From positions 111,530-175,529 of the forward strand of contig JAKCPI010007900.1 of NCBI GenBank assembly GCA_023213315.1: 64,000 nt of DNA, written 5' to 3'. The position numbers were made by a program, and so were the translations under genes. Each line of letters starts with the position of its first letter. The stretch's first letter is position 1. The stretch comes from Euborellia annulipes. Its lineage: Eukaryota; Arthropoda; Insecta; Dermaptera; Anisolabididae. Shown here one piece after another: positions 55,469 to 64,000 of the stretch. The notes beneath the pieces are model-generated. The model was not told where the DNA came from. It worked only from the letters and a program-made list of their open reading frames with translations, and ran no database searches.

Positions 55469-55505
55469 ACTAGCTGCTTCACCTGTCTTCGGTGGGCACC
55501 TAGTC
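55469..55505 (-). mobile_element. Helitron 3' end (diverged)
   Basis: On the minus strand GCCCACC...GGTG, then AAGCAG and CTAG|T. Same layout as the next entry, with a weaker stem. Confidence 0.45.
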
Positions 55506-55677
55506 AGGCTAATTTCGACCTCCTGCTCCCATTTTTGAATAGAGAGAGGATAATCAATTAATTTATTTGCACTGGCGGATGATATCTAATCCAAAGAATT
55601 GCAACTCAACCCTAGATTAAATTATTTTTTATAAGATCTAAATAAAATTCAAAATATACAAAATTAGTGAAAACTGA

Positions 55678-55710
55678 CTAGCTGCGTTGCCCGCTTTCGG
55701 TGGGCTTCTC
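55678..55710 (-). mobile_element. Helitron 3' end
   Basis: On the minus strand GCCCACCGAAAGCGGGC forms a short hairpin, followed by AACGCAG and CTAG|T. GCGGGCAACGCAGCTAG is a widespread arthropod Helitron terminus. The body would extend rightwards; its 5' end was not found. Confidence 0.6.
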
Positions 55711-55819
55711 TCATTGTTTTTTAGTTTTTTTTTTTCAAAAAGGAACCTCAGATACAATACTTAACAAGGGCCCGCGTGTGGCGGCCTCTTTCTTAATTAG
55801 TGCCTCAACATTCTCTTCA

Positions 55820-55915
55820 GTTTTTACTTTCTCCTATGAACATTCAACAAGTAATCGTTAAAAAATTCGACTTCGAAATATTGACCTCTATTTCTGTGTT
55901 AAGCCCTCACAATAA
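55820..55915 (+). repeat. Diverged family A fragment
   Basis: TTTTTACTTTCTCCTATGAA and AAAAATTCGACTTCGAAATA match the A start loosely. Confidence 0.4.
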
Positions 55916-56001
55916 AATTTTTTTGCTTTATTTAAGACTTTATCGAATTAAATATATTATAATATCCCCTTGACTTAATAGTAAATAGAGTCCCTAAAAA
56001 A

Positions 56002-56253
56002 CAGTGGCGGATCGAGAGAAGTTTCTCGGGGGGGGGGATCTGGTGTGACTGGTCGCACAGCACACAATTTTTTTTATTTTCGGTAATTTAAAGATGCATT
56101 CTATACTTGTTTATCAGAATATATATACAAATCAAATTTTTAAGTATTAGTTTTTAAAATTATATATATAAATTAAATATTAAAAATTTTTTTTTTCTCA
56201 AATCTCGGGGGGAGGGGGTAATTACTCTCTTAAATGTTATAACTAATCGCTTG
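56002..56253. mobile_element. Family I MITE with HP half
   Basis: Left end CAGTGGCGGATCGAGAGAAG, right end decayed (TAATCGCTTG). Inside, ATCTGGTGTGACTGGTCGCA plus the same downstream TTTCGGTAATTTAAAG as in 18742-19015, showing that the HP half was part of the amplified element. Confidence 0.65.
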
Positions 56254-56417
56254 TTTTATATTTATAAGCCCAAACGATTAAGTCCATCGAATGGATAGTT
56301 CCGGATCGAGCTTGATGAATCTTTATAACTTAAAATTGAGAGATTTTTTCCCTCTGTTTTAGTAAAGTCAGGCGAATACAAGTTACATGAAATAAGACTC
56401 ATTACTTTTGAAATATA

Positions 56418-56448
<31 letters not shown>

Positions 56449-56479
56449 CTATACATCAAATGTTAATTTATAATATATT

Positions 56480-56996
56480 TTTACTTTCTCTTACCTCTAT
56501 ATATATGTTAATAAATAGAGAGAGAAAGTATTGGTTTCATGTCAAAAATTCGATGTCGAGATTTTGATGGATCTTCCCGTTTTGAGGTCCCCTGAATCCA
56601 AAAAAGTGGTTTTCGCGACATGGTCTGTCTGTGTGTCTGTGTGTGTTCAATTTTAAACATGAAGGAATTGAGCTAGGAAGTTGAAATTTTATATTTAAGT
56701 TAAACACCCCCGGGACCGACAAAATAAGCTTTTAATCAAAATCGGCCAAAAAGTACTAGTACTTTACTGATGTACTTTTTCAGTTTTTTTCGATTTTCTC
56801 AAAATTCGCTCTAACGATTTTGATTAAAATTCAAAAATCAATTATTTTTTAGATGCTCTTTCAAATGTATATTCTCGTTTTGCCCTCAAAATTGTTTGAA
56901 GCACACTTTACTCTTGTGCTTCATAGGAAAGATGGTTGCCATGGTAACCGAATTTAAATCTTTTTCTTTTTATTAGATTAAAAATCAATTATTATT
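56480..56996 (+). repeat. Family A copy, first of tandem pair
   Basis: Starts TACTTTCTCTTACCTCTATA, keeps the AAAGTACTAGTACTTTACTG core and TGGTTGCCATGGTAACCGAA, and ends in AATTATTATTTAAACACCCA right before the next A copy. A short CA/GT-type stretch is part of the CTGTGTG block. Confidence 0.8.
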
Positions 56997-57007
56997 TAAA
57001 CACCCAT

Positions 57008-57559
57008 TTTTCTTTCTCTTAGCCTATATATGAAATATATAGAGAGAGAAAGTATTGCGATCATGTCAAAAATTCGATGTCCAGATTTTGATGGATATAC
57101 ATGTTTTGAGGTCCCCTGAGTCCAAAAAAGTGGGTCCCGCAAATTGGTCGTGTGTGTGTGTGTGTGTGTTGTGTGTCTGTGTGTGTGTAACGATTTTTTT
57201 AGCATGAAGGAGTTGAGCTAGCGGATTGAAATTTTATATTTAACTTAGGTACCTTTGAAGAATCTCAAAATAAGCTTTTGAACAAAATCGGCCAAAAAGT
57301 ACTAGTACTTTACTGATGTACTTTTTCAGTTTTTTTCGATTTTCTCAAAATTCCCTCCAAGGATTTTTTTTAAAATTCATAAATCAACTATTTTTTAGAT
57401 GCTCTTTAAAATGTATATTCTCATTTTGCCGTTGAAATCTTCTGAAGACCACTTTACTCTTGTTCTTCATAGGAAAGATAGAAATGGTTGCCATGGTAAC
57501 GGAATTTAAATCTTTTTCTTTTTTATTAGATTAAAAATCAATTATTATTTAAATTCCCA
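57008..57559 (+). repeat. Family A copy, second of tandem pair
   Basis: Begins TTTCTTTCTCTTAGCC, contains a GT microsatellite (57148-57188) where other copies have TCTG, the TACTAGTAC core and the same AATTATTATTTAAATTCCCA end, then passes into L. Confidence 0.8.
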
Positions 57560-58037
57560 TTTTTTTTAAATTTATTTGTGTCTTTAATTGTTTCAAAGAA
57601 AACATATATGTCTCTCTCTCACTTGCAAACATTATCGTCTCTCTCTACTCTTTTAAATTCCCTTTCCACCTTATCTTCGCATTAGGCCAATGTTAATTTC
57701 CTATAGGGATTTGTATGTTAATTTCGATTCAAAAGGGGGTCCCCTTTAGAACTTTTAGGCATTTAAAATTTTTTTTTCCAATTCTTATGAAATTTTGTAT
57801 TTATTTACGATTCTATATTGTGTATAAAATGTCCAAATATGAGATTAAAATTTTGAAAAATAACCATAGTTTATTTGAAGCAGTCAACATTTAAAATGCA
57901 AGTTTGAAACTAAGGTGCTATCGGAAACTAAATATATCTCGACACAAAAAATCTGGTGTGACCAGCACAGTGCACAACTTTCTCTTACCGAAGGGTAGAG
58001 AAAGTTGTGTGCTGTGCGCCAGTCACACCAGATTTTT
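57560..58037 (+). repeat. L module with HP, first tandem copy
   Basis: GTCTTTAATTGTTTC, CTATAGGGATTTGTATGTTA, AAAGGGGGTCCCCTTT, AGCAGTCAACATTTAAAATG, then HP (57951-58032) with a 9-11 nt loop GAAGGG. Confidence 0.8.
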
Positions 58038-58039
58038 AT

Positions 58040-58505
58040 TTTATTTCTGTCTTTAATTGTTTCCGAAAAAACATATATATATCTCTCTCTCTCACAAAAT
58101 TATCTTCTCTCTTTCTACGCGTTTTAAACTTTCCAGCTTATCCTCGCATTTGGCCAATGTTAATTTCCTATAGGGATTTGTATGTTAATTTCGATTCAAA
58201 AGGGGGTCCCCTTTGGAACTTTTTACGCATTTAAAATTTTTTTTTCAATTCTTATGAAATTTTGTATTTATTTACGAATCTATATTGTGTATAAAATGTC
58301 CAAATATGAGAATAAAATTTTGAAAAATAACCATAGTTTATTTCAAAGCAATCAACATTTAAAATGCAAGTTTGAAACTAAGGTGCTATGGGAAACTAAA
58401 TATATCTCGACACAAAAAATCTGGTGTGCCAGCACGGTGCGCAACTTTCTCTTACCGAAGGGTAAGAGAAAGTTGTGTGCTGTGCGCCAGTCACACCAGA
58501 TTTTT
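58040..58505 (+). repeat. L module with HP, second tandem copy
   Basis: Same order as the preceding unit, about 90% alike by eye, with HP at 58419-58501. Confidence 0.8.
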
Positions 58506-58640
58506 TACATTTTATTTTTATTTACTTGAAATATCAACCTAAATATTTTTTTCATTAGATAAAAAATAAACATTTTCTTTCCGAATTCTTTTGATATCGT
58601 TTGATAAGAGAGAGATGCTAAAAGATGTTATTTTTTTCAG

Positions 58641-58716
58641 ATTCCTGTTTCTCCGGTGCAATTGAAATTTGAATCAGAATTCAAGCAGCTTCGAATGACC
58701 TTCACTGTCCCCCAGG
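58641..58716 (+). CDS. Candidate internal coding exon (76 nt)
   Basis: Acceptor GATGTTATTTTTTTCAG and donor CAGG|GTAAGT. Exactly one frame is open, entered in phase 0 and left in phase 1; the peptide includes SPVQLKFESEFKQLR and ends MTFTVPQ. Phase 0 fits the exit of 43059-43105; phase 1 fits the microexon at 61292. A tandem, decayed copy with its introns follows at about 59150-59420. The LKFESEF pattern is loosely like a PB1-type beta-strand start, but this is only a resemblance. Confidence 0.5.
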
Positions 58717-59256
58717 GTAAGTACAGTATTTCATAGGCTAGTAACACATACACCCCCCTCCAACCCTAGAGACTTACAGACAAAATACATATAAATATTA
58801 TAAAAATATGGTGTGAATGGTAGCAGAGCAGACAACTTTCTCTTACCTTGAGTAATTTATAGTTTTGTTACAATTATTTCTTAATTCATATACAAATTGA
58901 AACGTAATAATTAGCAAACTTGCTTCTTGTTTAGTACTTTATTATATTTACTTCAGAATACAGGCCTATATATTATTCCTTCTCCAATTAATTAAGAAAT
59001 TTATTATTTTAATTTTTTTATTTTGATCATTTAGCCTACTAGTTTCAGAAATGTAAGTTCATTAAAAAACCCATACAGACATTCATATACAGGTCCAAAT
59101 GCCTTTACACATACTCATATTAAGATTTTTTTTAAACATCAACAAATAATATTTTTTAATTTCCTATAAATCACCTTAAATGAATACTTTATTTCCAAAT
59201 TCCTTTGATATCTTTTGAAAAGCGAGTGAGATTCTAAAATATATTCTCTTTTGCAG
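58717..59256. other. Intron-like DNA with HP fragment
   Basis: An HP half (TGGTGTGAATGGTAGCAGAG, TTTCTCTTACC) lies at 58808-58860. From about 59150 the sequence parallels 58540-58640. Confidence 0.5.
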
Positions 59257-59387
59257 ATTCTTTTGTGCGTGTGTGTTAGTGTTAGTGCTAGTGCAACTTC
59301 AAGAGGACTGGAGCTGAGGAGCTGAGGAGCTGAGGAGCTGAGCGCAACGACTGCAGGAGCTTCGAGTGACCTTCAGTGCTCCGAGAG
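59257..59387 (+). pseudogene. Decayed tandem copy of the 58641 exon
   Basis: Acceptor TTCTCTTTTGCAG and donor GAG|GTAAATA enclose a segment whose 3' part (GAGCTTCGAGTGACCTTCAG) matches GCAGCTTCGAATGACCTTCA of the first exon. Flanking introns also align. The middle has been replaced by four 8-bp AGCTGAGG repeats. All three frames contain stops, so it is a dead or non-coding exon copy. Confidence 0.5.
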
Positions 59388-59423
59388 GTAAATATTTCAT
59401 ACTCTGGTGGTAACATGCACCCT

Positions 59424-59426
<3 letters not shown>

Positions 59427-59467
<41 letters not shown>

Positions 59468-59474
59468 TACATAT

Positions 59475-59540
<66 letters not shown>
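59427..59540 (+). repeat. CA and TA compound microsatellite
   Basis: CA repeat (59431-59484, with ATAC steps) merging into an uninterrupted TA repeat. The long open frames read here on both strands only translate this repeat. Confidence 0.95.
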
Positions 59541-59542
<2 letters not shown>

Positions 59543-61074
59543 GGCATTCCACGCCAACTCGACCACTTCTGAACCCGACCATTTTTGATTTGGCTGAAAC
59601 TTTGTCATCTTTTTGTACCCTATTGAAAACGTGTCTGAGAATTTTTTCAGATTTTTCGACCCAGCCAAAAAAAAGTTATAGCATTTTCAAAAAACATCGA
59701 TTTTTTTTTTCAAATAACCGTAAAACTGTCAAAAATTAACTTATCGGGACGATTTTTTTTTTGAAATTTTTGTCTTTAAATGTACTTTTCAGAAAAAAAT
59801 ATGACAAAATTTTACAGATTCATCTTAAACGTTTTTTTTTGACATTTTCGGAAAAAAAAACAAAAATTTCGGGATGAATGACACTTTTTTTTTTTAATTT
59901 TTTTTTTTTATAAAAAACTTTGATTTTTTTCTACAAATTCTCTGAAAATTTCAGAGTGGGATTATTTCGCGTTCTATGGTTCTTTTTTATTTTTAAAAAA
60001 AAAAAATATTTTTCTCCGCTTATTTATCATGACGGGTGCTCTTAATTCTTCCAGGACTGCCCGAGATTCTAGAAAATTGAAGAAAAATAATAATAATAAT
60101 AGTTAGAGGTGATGAAAATCGAGAAAATTCCATTTATCCTGAAAAATTAGAAATTAGTTGTGTATTCAACTACTGAAGTATTTGAAGCGTCAAGTAAAAG
60201 CTTAGAAACATGGGTGTAACTAGGGGGGTGCCAGGGGGCCTGGCGCTCCCCAGAAAGCTCCTTGCCCCAAGAAAAATTAAAGGGGGGGCCATGGGACCAG
60301 CCATCCTCCGGAGGCCCTGAAAAGCCCCATATTTTCTCAATTTTTCTTGGGGGCAAGGAGCTTTCTGGGGAAGGCCCGCCCCCCTGGCACCCCCCTAGTT
60401 ACGCCCATGTTTCTAAGCTTTTACTTGACGCTTCAAATACTTCAGTAGTTGAATACACAACTAATTTCTATCTTTTTCAGTGATAAATGGAATTTTCTCG
60501 ATTTTCATCACCCCTAACATTATTATTATTTTTCTTCAATTTTCTAGAACTCTCGGGCAATCCTGGAAGAATTTAAGAGCACCATCATGATAAATAAGCG
60601 GAGGAAAAAAAAAATTTTTTTTTTTTCAAAAATAAAAAAAAAATAGAACGCGGAAATAATCCCACTCTGAAATTTTCAGAGCATTTGTAGAAAAAAATCA
60701 AAGTTTTTTATAAAAAAAAAAATTAAAAAAAAAGTGTCATTCATCCCGAAATTTTTGTTTTTTTCCGAAAATGTCAAAAAAAAACGTTCAAGATGAATCT
60801 GTAAAATTTTGTCATATTTTTTTCTGAAAACTACATTTAAAGACAAAAATTTCAAAAAAAAAAATCGTCCCGATAAGTTAATTTTTGACAGTTTTACGGT
60901 TATTTGAAAAAAATCGATGTTTTTTGAAAATGCTATAACTTTTTTTTGGCTGGGTCGAAAAATCTGAAAAAAATTCTCAGACACGTTTTCAATAGGGTAC
61001 AAAAAGATGACAAAGTTTCAGCCAAATCAAAAATGGTCGGGTTCAGAAGTGGTCGAGTTGGAGTGGAATGCCCC
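59541..61074. mobile_element. 1.5-kb near-perfect palindrome (foldback element)
   Basis: Left end GGGGCATTCCACGCCAACTC, right end (inverse) GGGGCATTCCACTCCAACTC. The arms of about 730 bp pair almost without break to a centre near 60310. Near the axis lies CATGGGTGTAACTAGG, whose inverse CCTAGTTACGCCCATG follows at 60398-60413, possibly a J-type MITE in the loop. Flanked by TA repeats, so a duplication cannot be read. No transposase; the frames inside (for example 60676-61002) are low-complexity shadows. Superfamily not assigned. Confidence 0.8.
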
Positions 61075-61124
61075 ATATATATAAAACATAAACATAATCA
61101 TAAATAATCTAGTGTATATATTAA

Positions 61125-61196
61125 TTGCAAACCCCCTCCCTCTCGCTCTAACGAGGGGTTGCCTCCCCTAACAGGATGACTGGCTACGCCCATGAT
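61125..61196 (-). repeat. Family J end
   Basis: Inverse of 13141-13215: TTAATTGCAAACCCCCTCCC ... GACTGGCTACGCCCATG. Confidence 0.55.
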
Positions 61197-61291
61197 TTTA
61201 CACATATATAAATTCATAAATCTAATAGGCCTAATATAATAAAATTTAATTATCTTTTTCTAATAAATTTTTTTCTCTTTTTTTTTTACAG

Positions 61292-61312
61292 AACTCCGAG
61301 ATGGTATCAAAG
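61292..61312 (+). CDS. Candidate 21-nt microexon
   Basis: Acceptor of fifteen pyrimidines ending TTTTTTACAG, donor AAAG|GTAATA. 21 nt preserves the frame: with the phase-1 end of 58641-58716 it reads E-LRDGIK, leaving phase 1. The neighbourhood is otherwise AT-rich. A minimal exon of this size needs transcript support. Confidence 0.3.
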
Positions 61313-62612
61313 GTAATAAGTGCATGGTGCAAGAATATTGAAGGGGGTAGATTAGATTAGCTTTTTTTAGGATGTTTTTTTTTCAGCTGACCCTAAATAG
61401 AATTAGCTCTTTTTTTAATATCAATCAATAATTATTTTTTTTAAATAAATAATTTTCATAAATAATCGTTTTTTTAATGAATAAATTAAAAATAAAATAA
61501 TTTTCACTTTTAATTAATTTGCATTTTAAAATTTTCATTTCTAATTTCTTAATTAAATTTAAAAATTTTCAATTCTAATTTCTTAATTAAATTAAACATT
61601 TTCATTTCTAATTTTTTAATTAAATTAAAAATTTTCATTTCTAATTTTTCTAATTAAATTTGAATTTCATTAAGGGTTTTTAAAAATTTGATAAAATTTT
61701 TTATAAAAATTTTTTGCTAAAAATTTAACTTAATTTTTTTTAAATTTTAATAAAAATTAGATTAGACTTCCTCCACACCTGCGTCGGGGGAGAGGATGTC
61801 TCTCTCTCCTGCACCGCGGGACATCATCAACTTGGTACCTAGAGCTTAAGGTGTGATTTATATACGAATACAAATGTATTCACTTTTTTGTTTCTATAAT
61901 TTGAAAATTCATTTTCACACCTTAATTGTAGTTTATTAGTTTAAATATAGAGGGCGGGAGGGATGCACCATGCCAACGATAGGGATTTTATTTTTTGAAC
62001 CTGCAGCTACTGCTCATGAAGCCAATTAGTGGAGAAATCAACGAGAATATTTTTCAATTTATGCCTCTGTTGGATATTCGTCGTTGTTATTAGCTTCAGG
62101 TGTCTTCTTTAATCTTTAGCTAGTTCGTTTTGTTAGGGGCCCTTGGTTGTATTTGTATTTAGGATCCATCAGAGAGGTAAAATGAATTATATTTTCGTTG
62201 ATTTGCCCATGAACGATTCATAAGGAGATGCGGTCAGATCTGACTGAGAGATTGAGGCCCAGGTTCTCAAGTGTCTTGTGTTTGCGAAAAGACGTCTTAT
62301 AAAGACGCAAAGGGTGTCTGGATGTTTTTGTATCTTTGAGGTTGGGTTTGAGGTGGCTCTATGGGTAAACGAGGGTCAGGGAGGGATGTCGTTTTTCCAG
62401 GGATAGCCTGGATGTAAATAACGCATACCCTTAAGGCCAGGGACAGGCCCGAGGGCCCCGCCGATCTGATGGTGGGGACCGGGTATATACAATTACAATT
62501 CGTTCGTATCTTTAATTAGGCTAGGTAGGATCTCCTTCACCAAGCCCCCTGGTCTCTCGTTTACTCGTAATCCAAAAAATCACGTTCATTCTCACTGATA
62601 TGATTTCTACAG
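61313..62612. other. No firm gene; GC-richer islands
   Basis: AT-rich to 61760. A CT-rich patch at 61770-61830. A unique, clearly GC-richer island at 62230-62600 without long frames. A possible 14-nt segment GATCCATCAGAGAG (62163-62176) sits between ATTTGTATTTAG and GTAAAA, but is too short to assert. Confidence 0.4.
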
Positions 62613-62719
62613 GCACCCGACTTACGGTTTGATTCTCAATTCTTTTTTGAAATTTCGCATACGCTATGATGCAAATAATAAAAAAGAATTGTTCGCGAAT
62701 TTTGGCCTAAATTCTTTTT
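62613..62719 (+). CDS. Weak candidate terminal exon
   Basis: The acceptor TATGATTTCTACAG precedes 62613. One frame (entry phase 2) runs 34 codons, including HPTYGLILNSFLKFRIRY and NNKKELFANFGLNSF, to a stop at 62717-62719. Another (phase 0) ends after 18 codons. A possible AATAAA follows at 62838. AT-rich, so chance openness is plausible. Confidence 0.2.
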
Positions 62720-62744
62720 AAATATCTTTCCAAATTTTGTTTGT

Positions 62745-64000
62745 TTTATTTTATAGAAAATGAAGTCTTCAAGATTAAAGGCCTATTATGTGAAATTTGA
62801 ATAAGTAAGTAAATTTTATATATACAATAGTTATTAAAATAAAAAGAAAAATTAATTCAAATTTTATATTTTTCAGATGACTTATATTTCCTTGACGTTT
62901 TTGTTTTTTGTTTTCGTTAAATAAAAACAAACTTTTTTAATAATACAAAGTACAATTTTTGCTGGATTTTTAGCGGCAAAAATTATCAAATTCGATCATC
63001 CACCACAAGTTTACAAGTACATTTTTCTATTTTTTTTTTTTTTTTTAAATATATTTTATAAACACCTATTGTGAAGTGAACATAAAAAAGAAGTCTTCAA
63101 GATTAATTTTTAAAGCAAGAAAATTTCAAAAGTAAGTAAATTTTCATTAAGTGATATAATCAAAATATGGAAACTAATTTTTTTTTTTAGATAAATTATT
63201 TTGGTGAGGATTGGTGGGCTATGAGGGGAGGAGGAGGCCCAAAAAAAAAACAATCTTACTGTTTTTCGGATTTTAAGTAAATTTCATTACAATAGATATG
63301 ATTTTAAAATAAAATGAGAAAAACTAATTAAAATTTTATATTTTTCAGCTGACTTGTATTTCCTTGACGTGATTTATTTCATTTTGGTTAATTAAAAACA
63401 AACTTATTTAATAATACGATTGAAGGAAACATTTTGGCTTAAGAGTGTTTCATTATCATCTATTGGTATCCACTCATTGAATTCGGTGTTTTGGAGTTCT
63501 TAATATATACAGTAAGTAAATACAAATTAAAGGCACCTTTTTGGAATTTTCCCTTTGAGAGTTAGCTTCGCCATTGTTTATTTAAACTTGGGGGGTGATC
63601 AAATTTGACAATTTTTTCTGCATTTTTATATTAAATTTCTTTCAACCGCGAGCTCATTTTTTAAAAATGAATTTTTCTATTTTTTTTATAATATATATTT
63701 TATAAAGTGAAGTGAAGTGCAAATAAAAAAAAAGAAGTCAAAATTAATTTTGAAAGCAACAAAATTGTAAAAGTAAGTAAATTTTCGTTAAGTGATAAAA
63801 TCAAAATATGGAAACAAATATTTATTTTTTTTTTTTTAGGTAAAGGTGAGGTTCGGTGGGCTATAAGGGGGAGGAGGAGGCCCAAAAGAAGAGGAAAAAA
63901 AATCTTTCACAACAAATTTTCGATTAAAAATATCTGAAGAAATCTTCAGACACCCGGGGAACGATTTTTCTAATTATAAATATTTTGCATACTTTTAATG
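62745..64000 (+). repeat. Diverged tandem repeat, about 645-bp spacing, running off the window
   Basis: AAGAAGTC..CAAGATTAA (62763, 63090, 63733), GTAAGTAAATTTTC.TTAAGTGAT (63112, 63772) and GGTGGGCTAT.AGGGG.GGAGGAGGCCC (63211, 63856) recur in order, and GACTT.TATTTCCTTGACGT occurs at 62877 and 63350. Two fairly complete units and a partial first one. No open frame is conserved between units. Confidence 0.6.

Noticed and set aside
59288..59739. Open frames of 61-126 codons on both strands
   Set aside because: They translate the CA/TA microsatellite and the palindrome edge (Tyr-Ile, Thr-His and Cys-Val runs) and have no independent coding signal.
60676..61002. 108-codon minus frame
   Set aside because: Lies in a palindrome arm rich in A/T homopolymers; Phe/Lys/Asn-dominated, mirrored by the other arm.

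Overview
The window is 64 kb of AT-rich eukaryotic DNA (animal, most likely an arthropod). It has long T/A runs, short spliced-exon candidates separated by tens of kb, tRNA-derived SINEs, Helitrons, TA-inserting MITEs, Penelope-type ribozyme-like motifs, and a gypsy-type LTR remnant primed by tRNA-Ser. No species can be named from the sequence alone. There is no bacterial-style gene, operon, rRNA or CRISPR array. Nearly every open frame over 60 codons is explained by repeats, low complexity or chance.

Protein-coding content is sparse and inferential. On the + strand, short segments with good splice sites and one or two open frames lie at 406-470, 17927-18002, 22741-22849, 43059-43105, 58641-58716 (with a decayed tandem copy at 59257-59387), 61292-61312 (a 21-nt microexon) and perhaps 62613-62719. 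Some neighbouring phases fit, so much of the window may be introns of one or more genes; the products are not recognised. On the - strand, 23364-23630 could encode a small membrane-protein exon, and 14369-14402 reads as a near-ideal recursive (zero-nucleotide) splice site.

The rest is a layered mobile-element landscape. The dominant family, called A here, has about 20 copies or fragments on both strands. Its full form is about 650 bp, with a hairpin at each end; the larger hairpin (HP) is shared with another module (L) and occurs alone. Around it are family B (about 205 bp Tc1/mariner-like foldback MITE, TA duplications), G (PIF/Harbinger-like, TTA/TAA duplications), I (hAT-like, one perfect 8-bp duplication), C, K and M (foldback MITEs), a mariner MITE, SINE P (16-bp duplication) and several tRNA-like SINE heads. 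There is also an 829-bp internally deleted LTR element and a 1.64-kb non-autonomous Helitron carrying about ten 117-bp tandem units. A 1.5-kb near-perfect palindrome lies at 59541-61074.

Region by region: 0-15 kb holds old AT-rich DNA with G, C, B, A and small foldbacks. 15-24 kb has A copies holding nested B and SINE P, plus an intact hAT MITE and exon candidates. 24.6-27.2 kb has the LTR remnant and the Helitron. 28-39 kb has A, K, L and G composites and GC-richer unique islands at 29.9, 33.0 and 35.2 kb. 39-47 kb has Helitron ends, an exon candidate and an inverted pair of hAT MITEs. 47-58.5 kb is dense in A, G and SINE copies, ending in a tandem A-A-L-L cluster. 58.6-64 kb has duplicated exon-like segments, the giant palindrome and a diverged tandem repeat running off the right edge.

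Nesting gives an order of events: A is older than B, SINE P and the Helitron, all of which interrupt A copies; G is older than A, K, C and SINE H in the composites at 12.8-13.5 and 36.8-37.7 kb.
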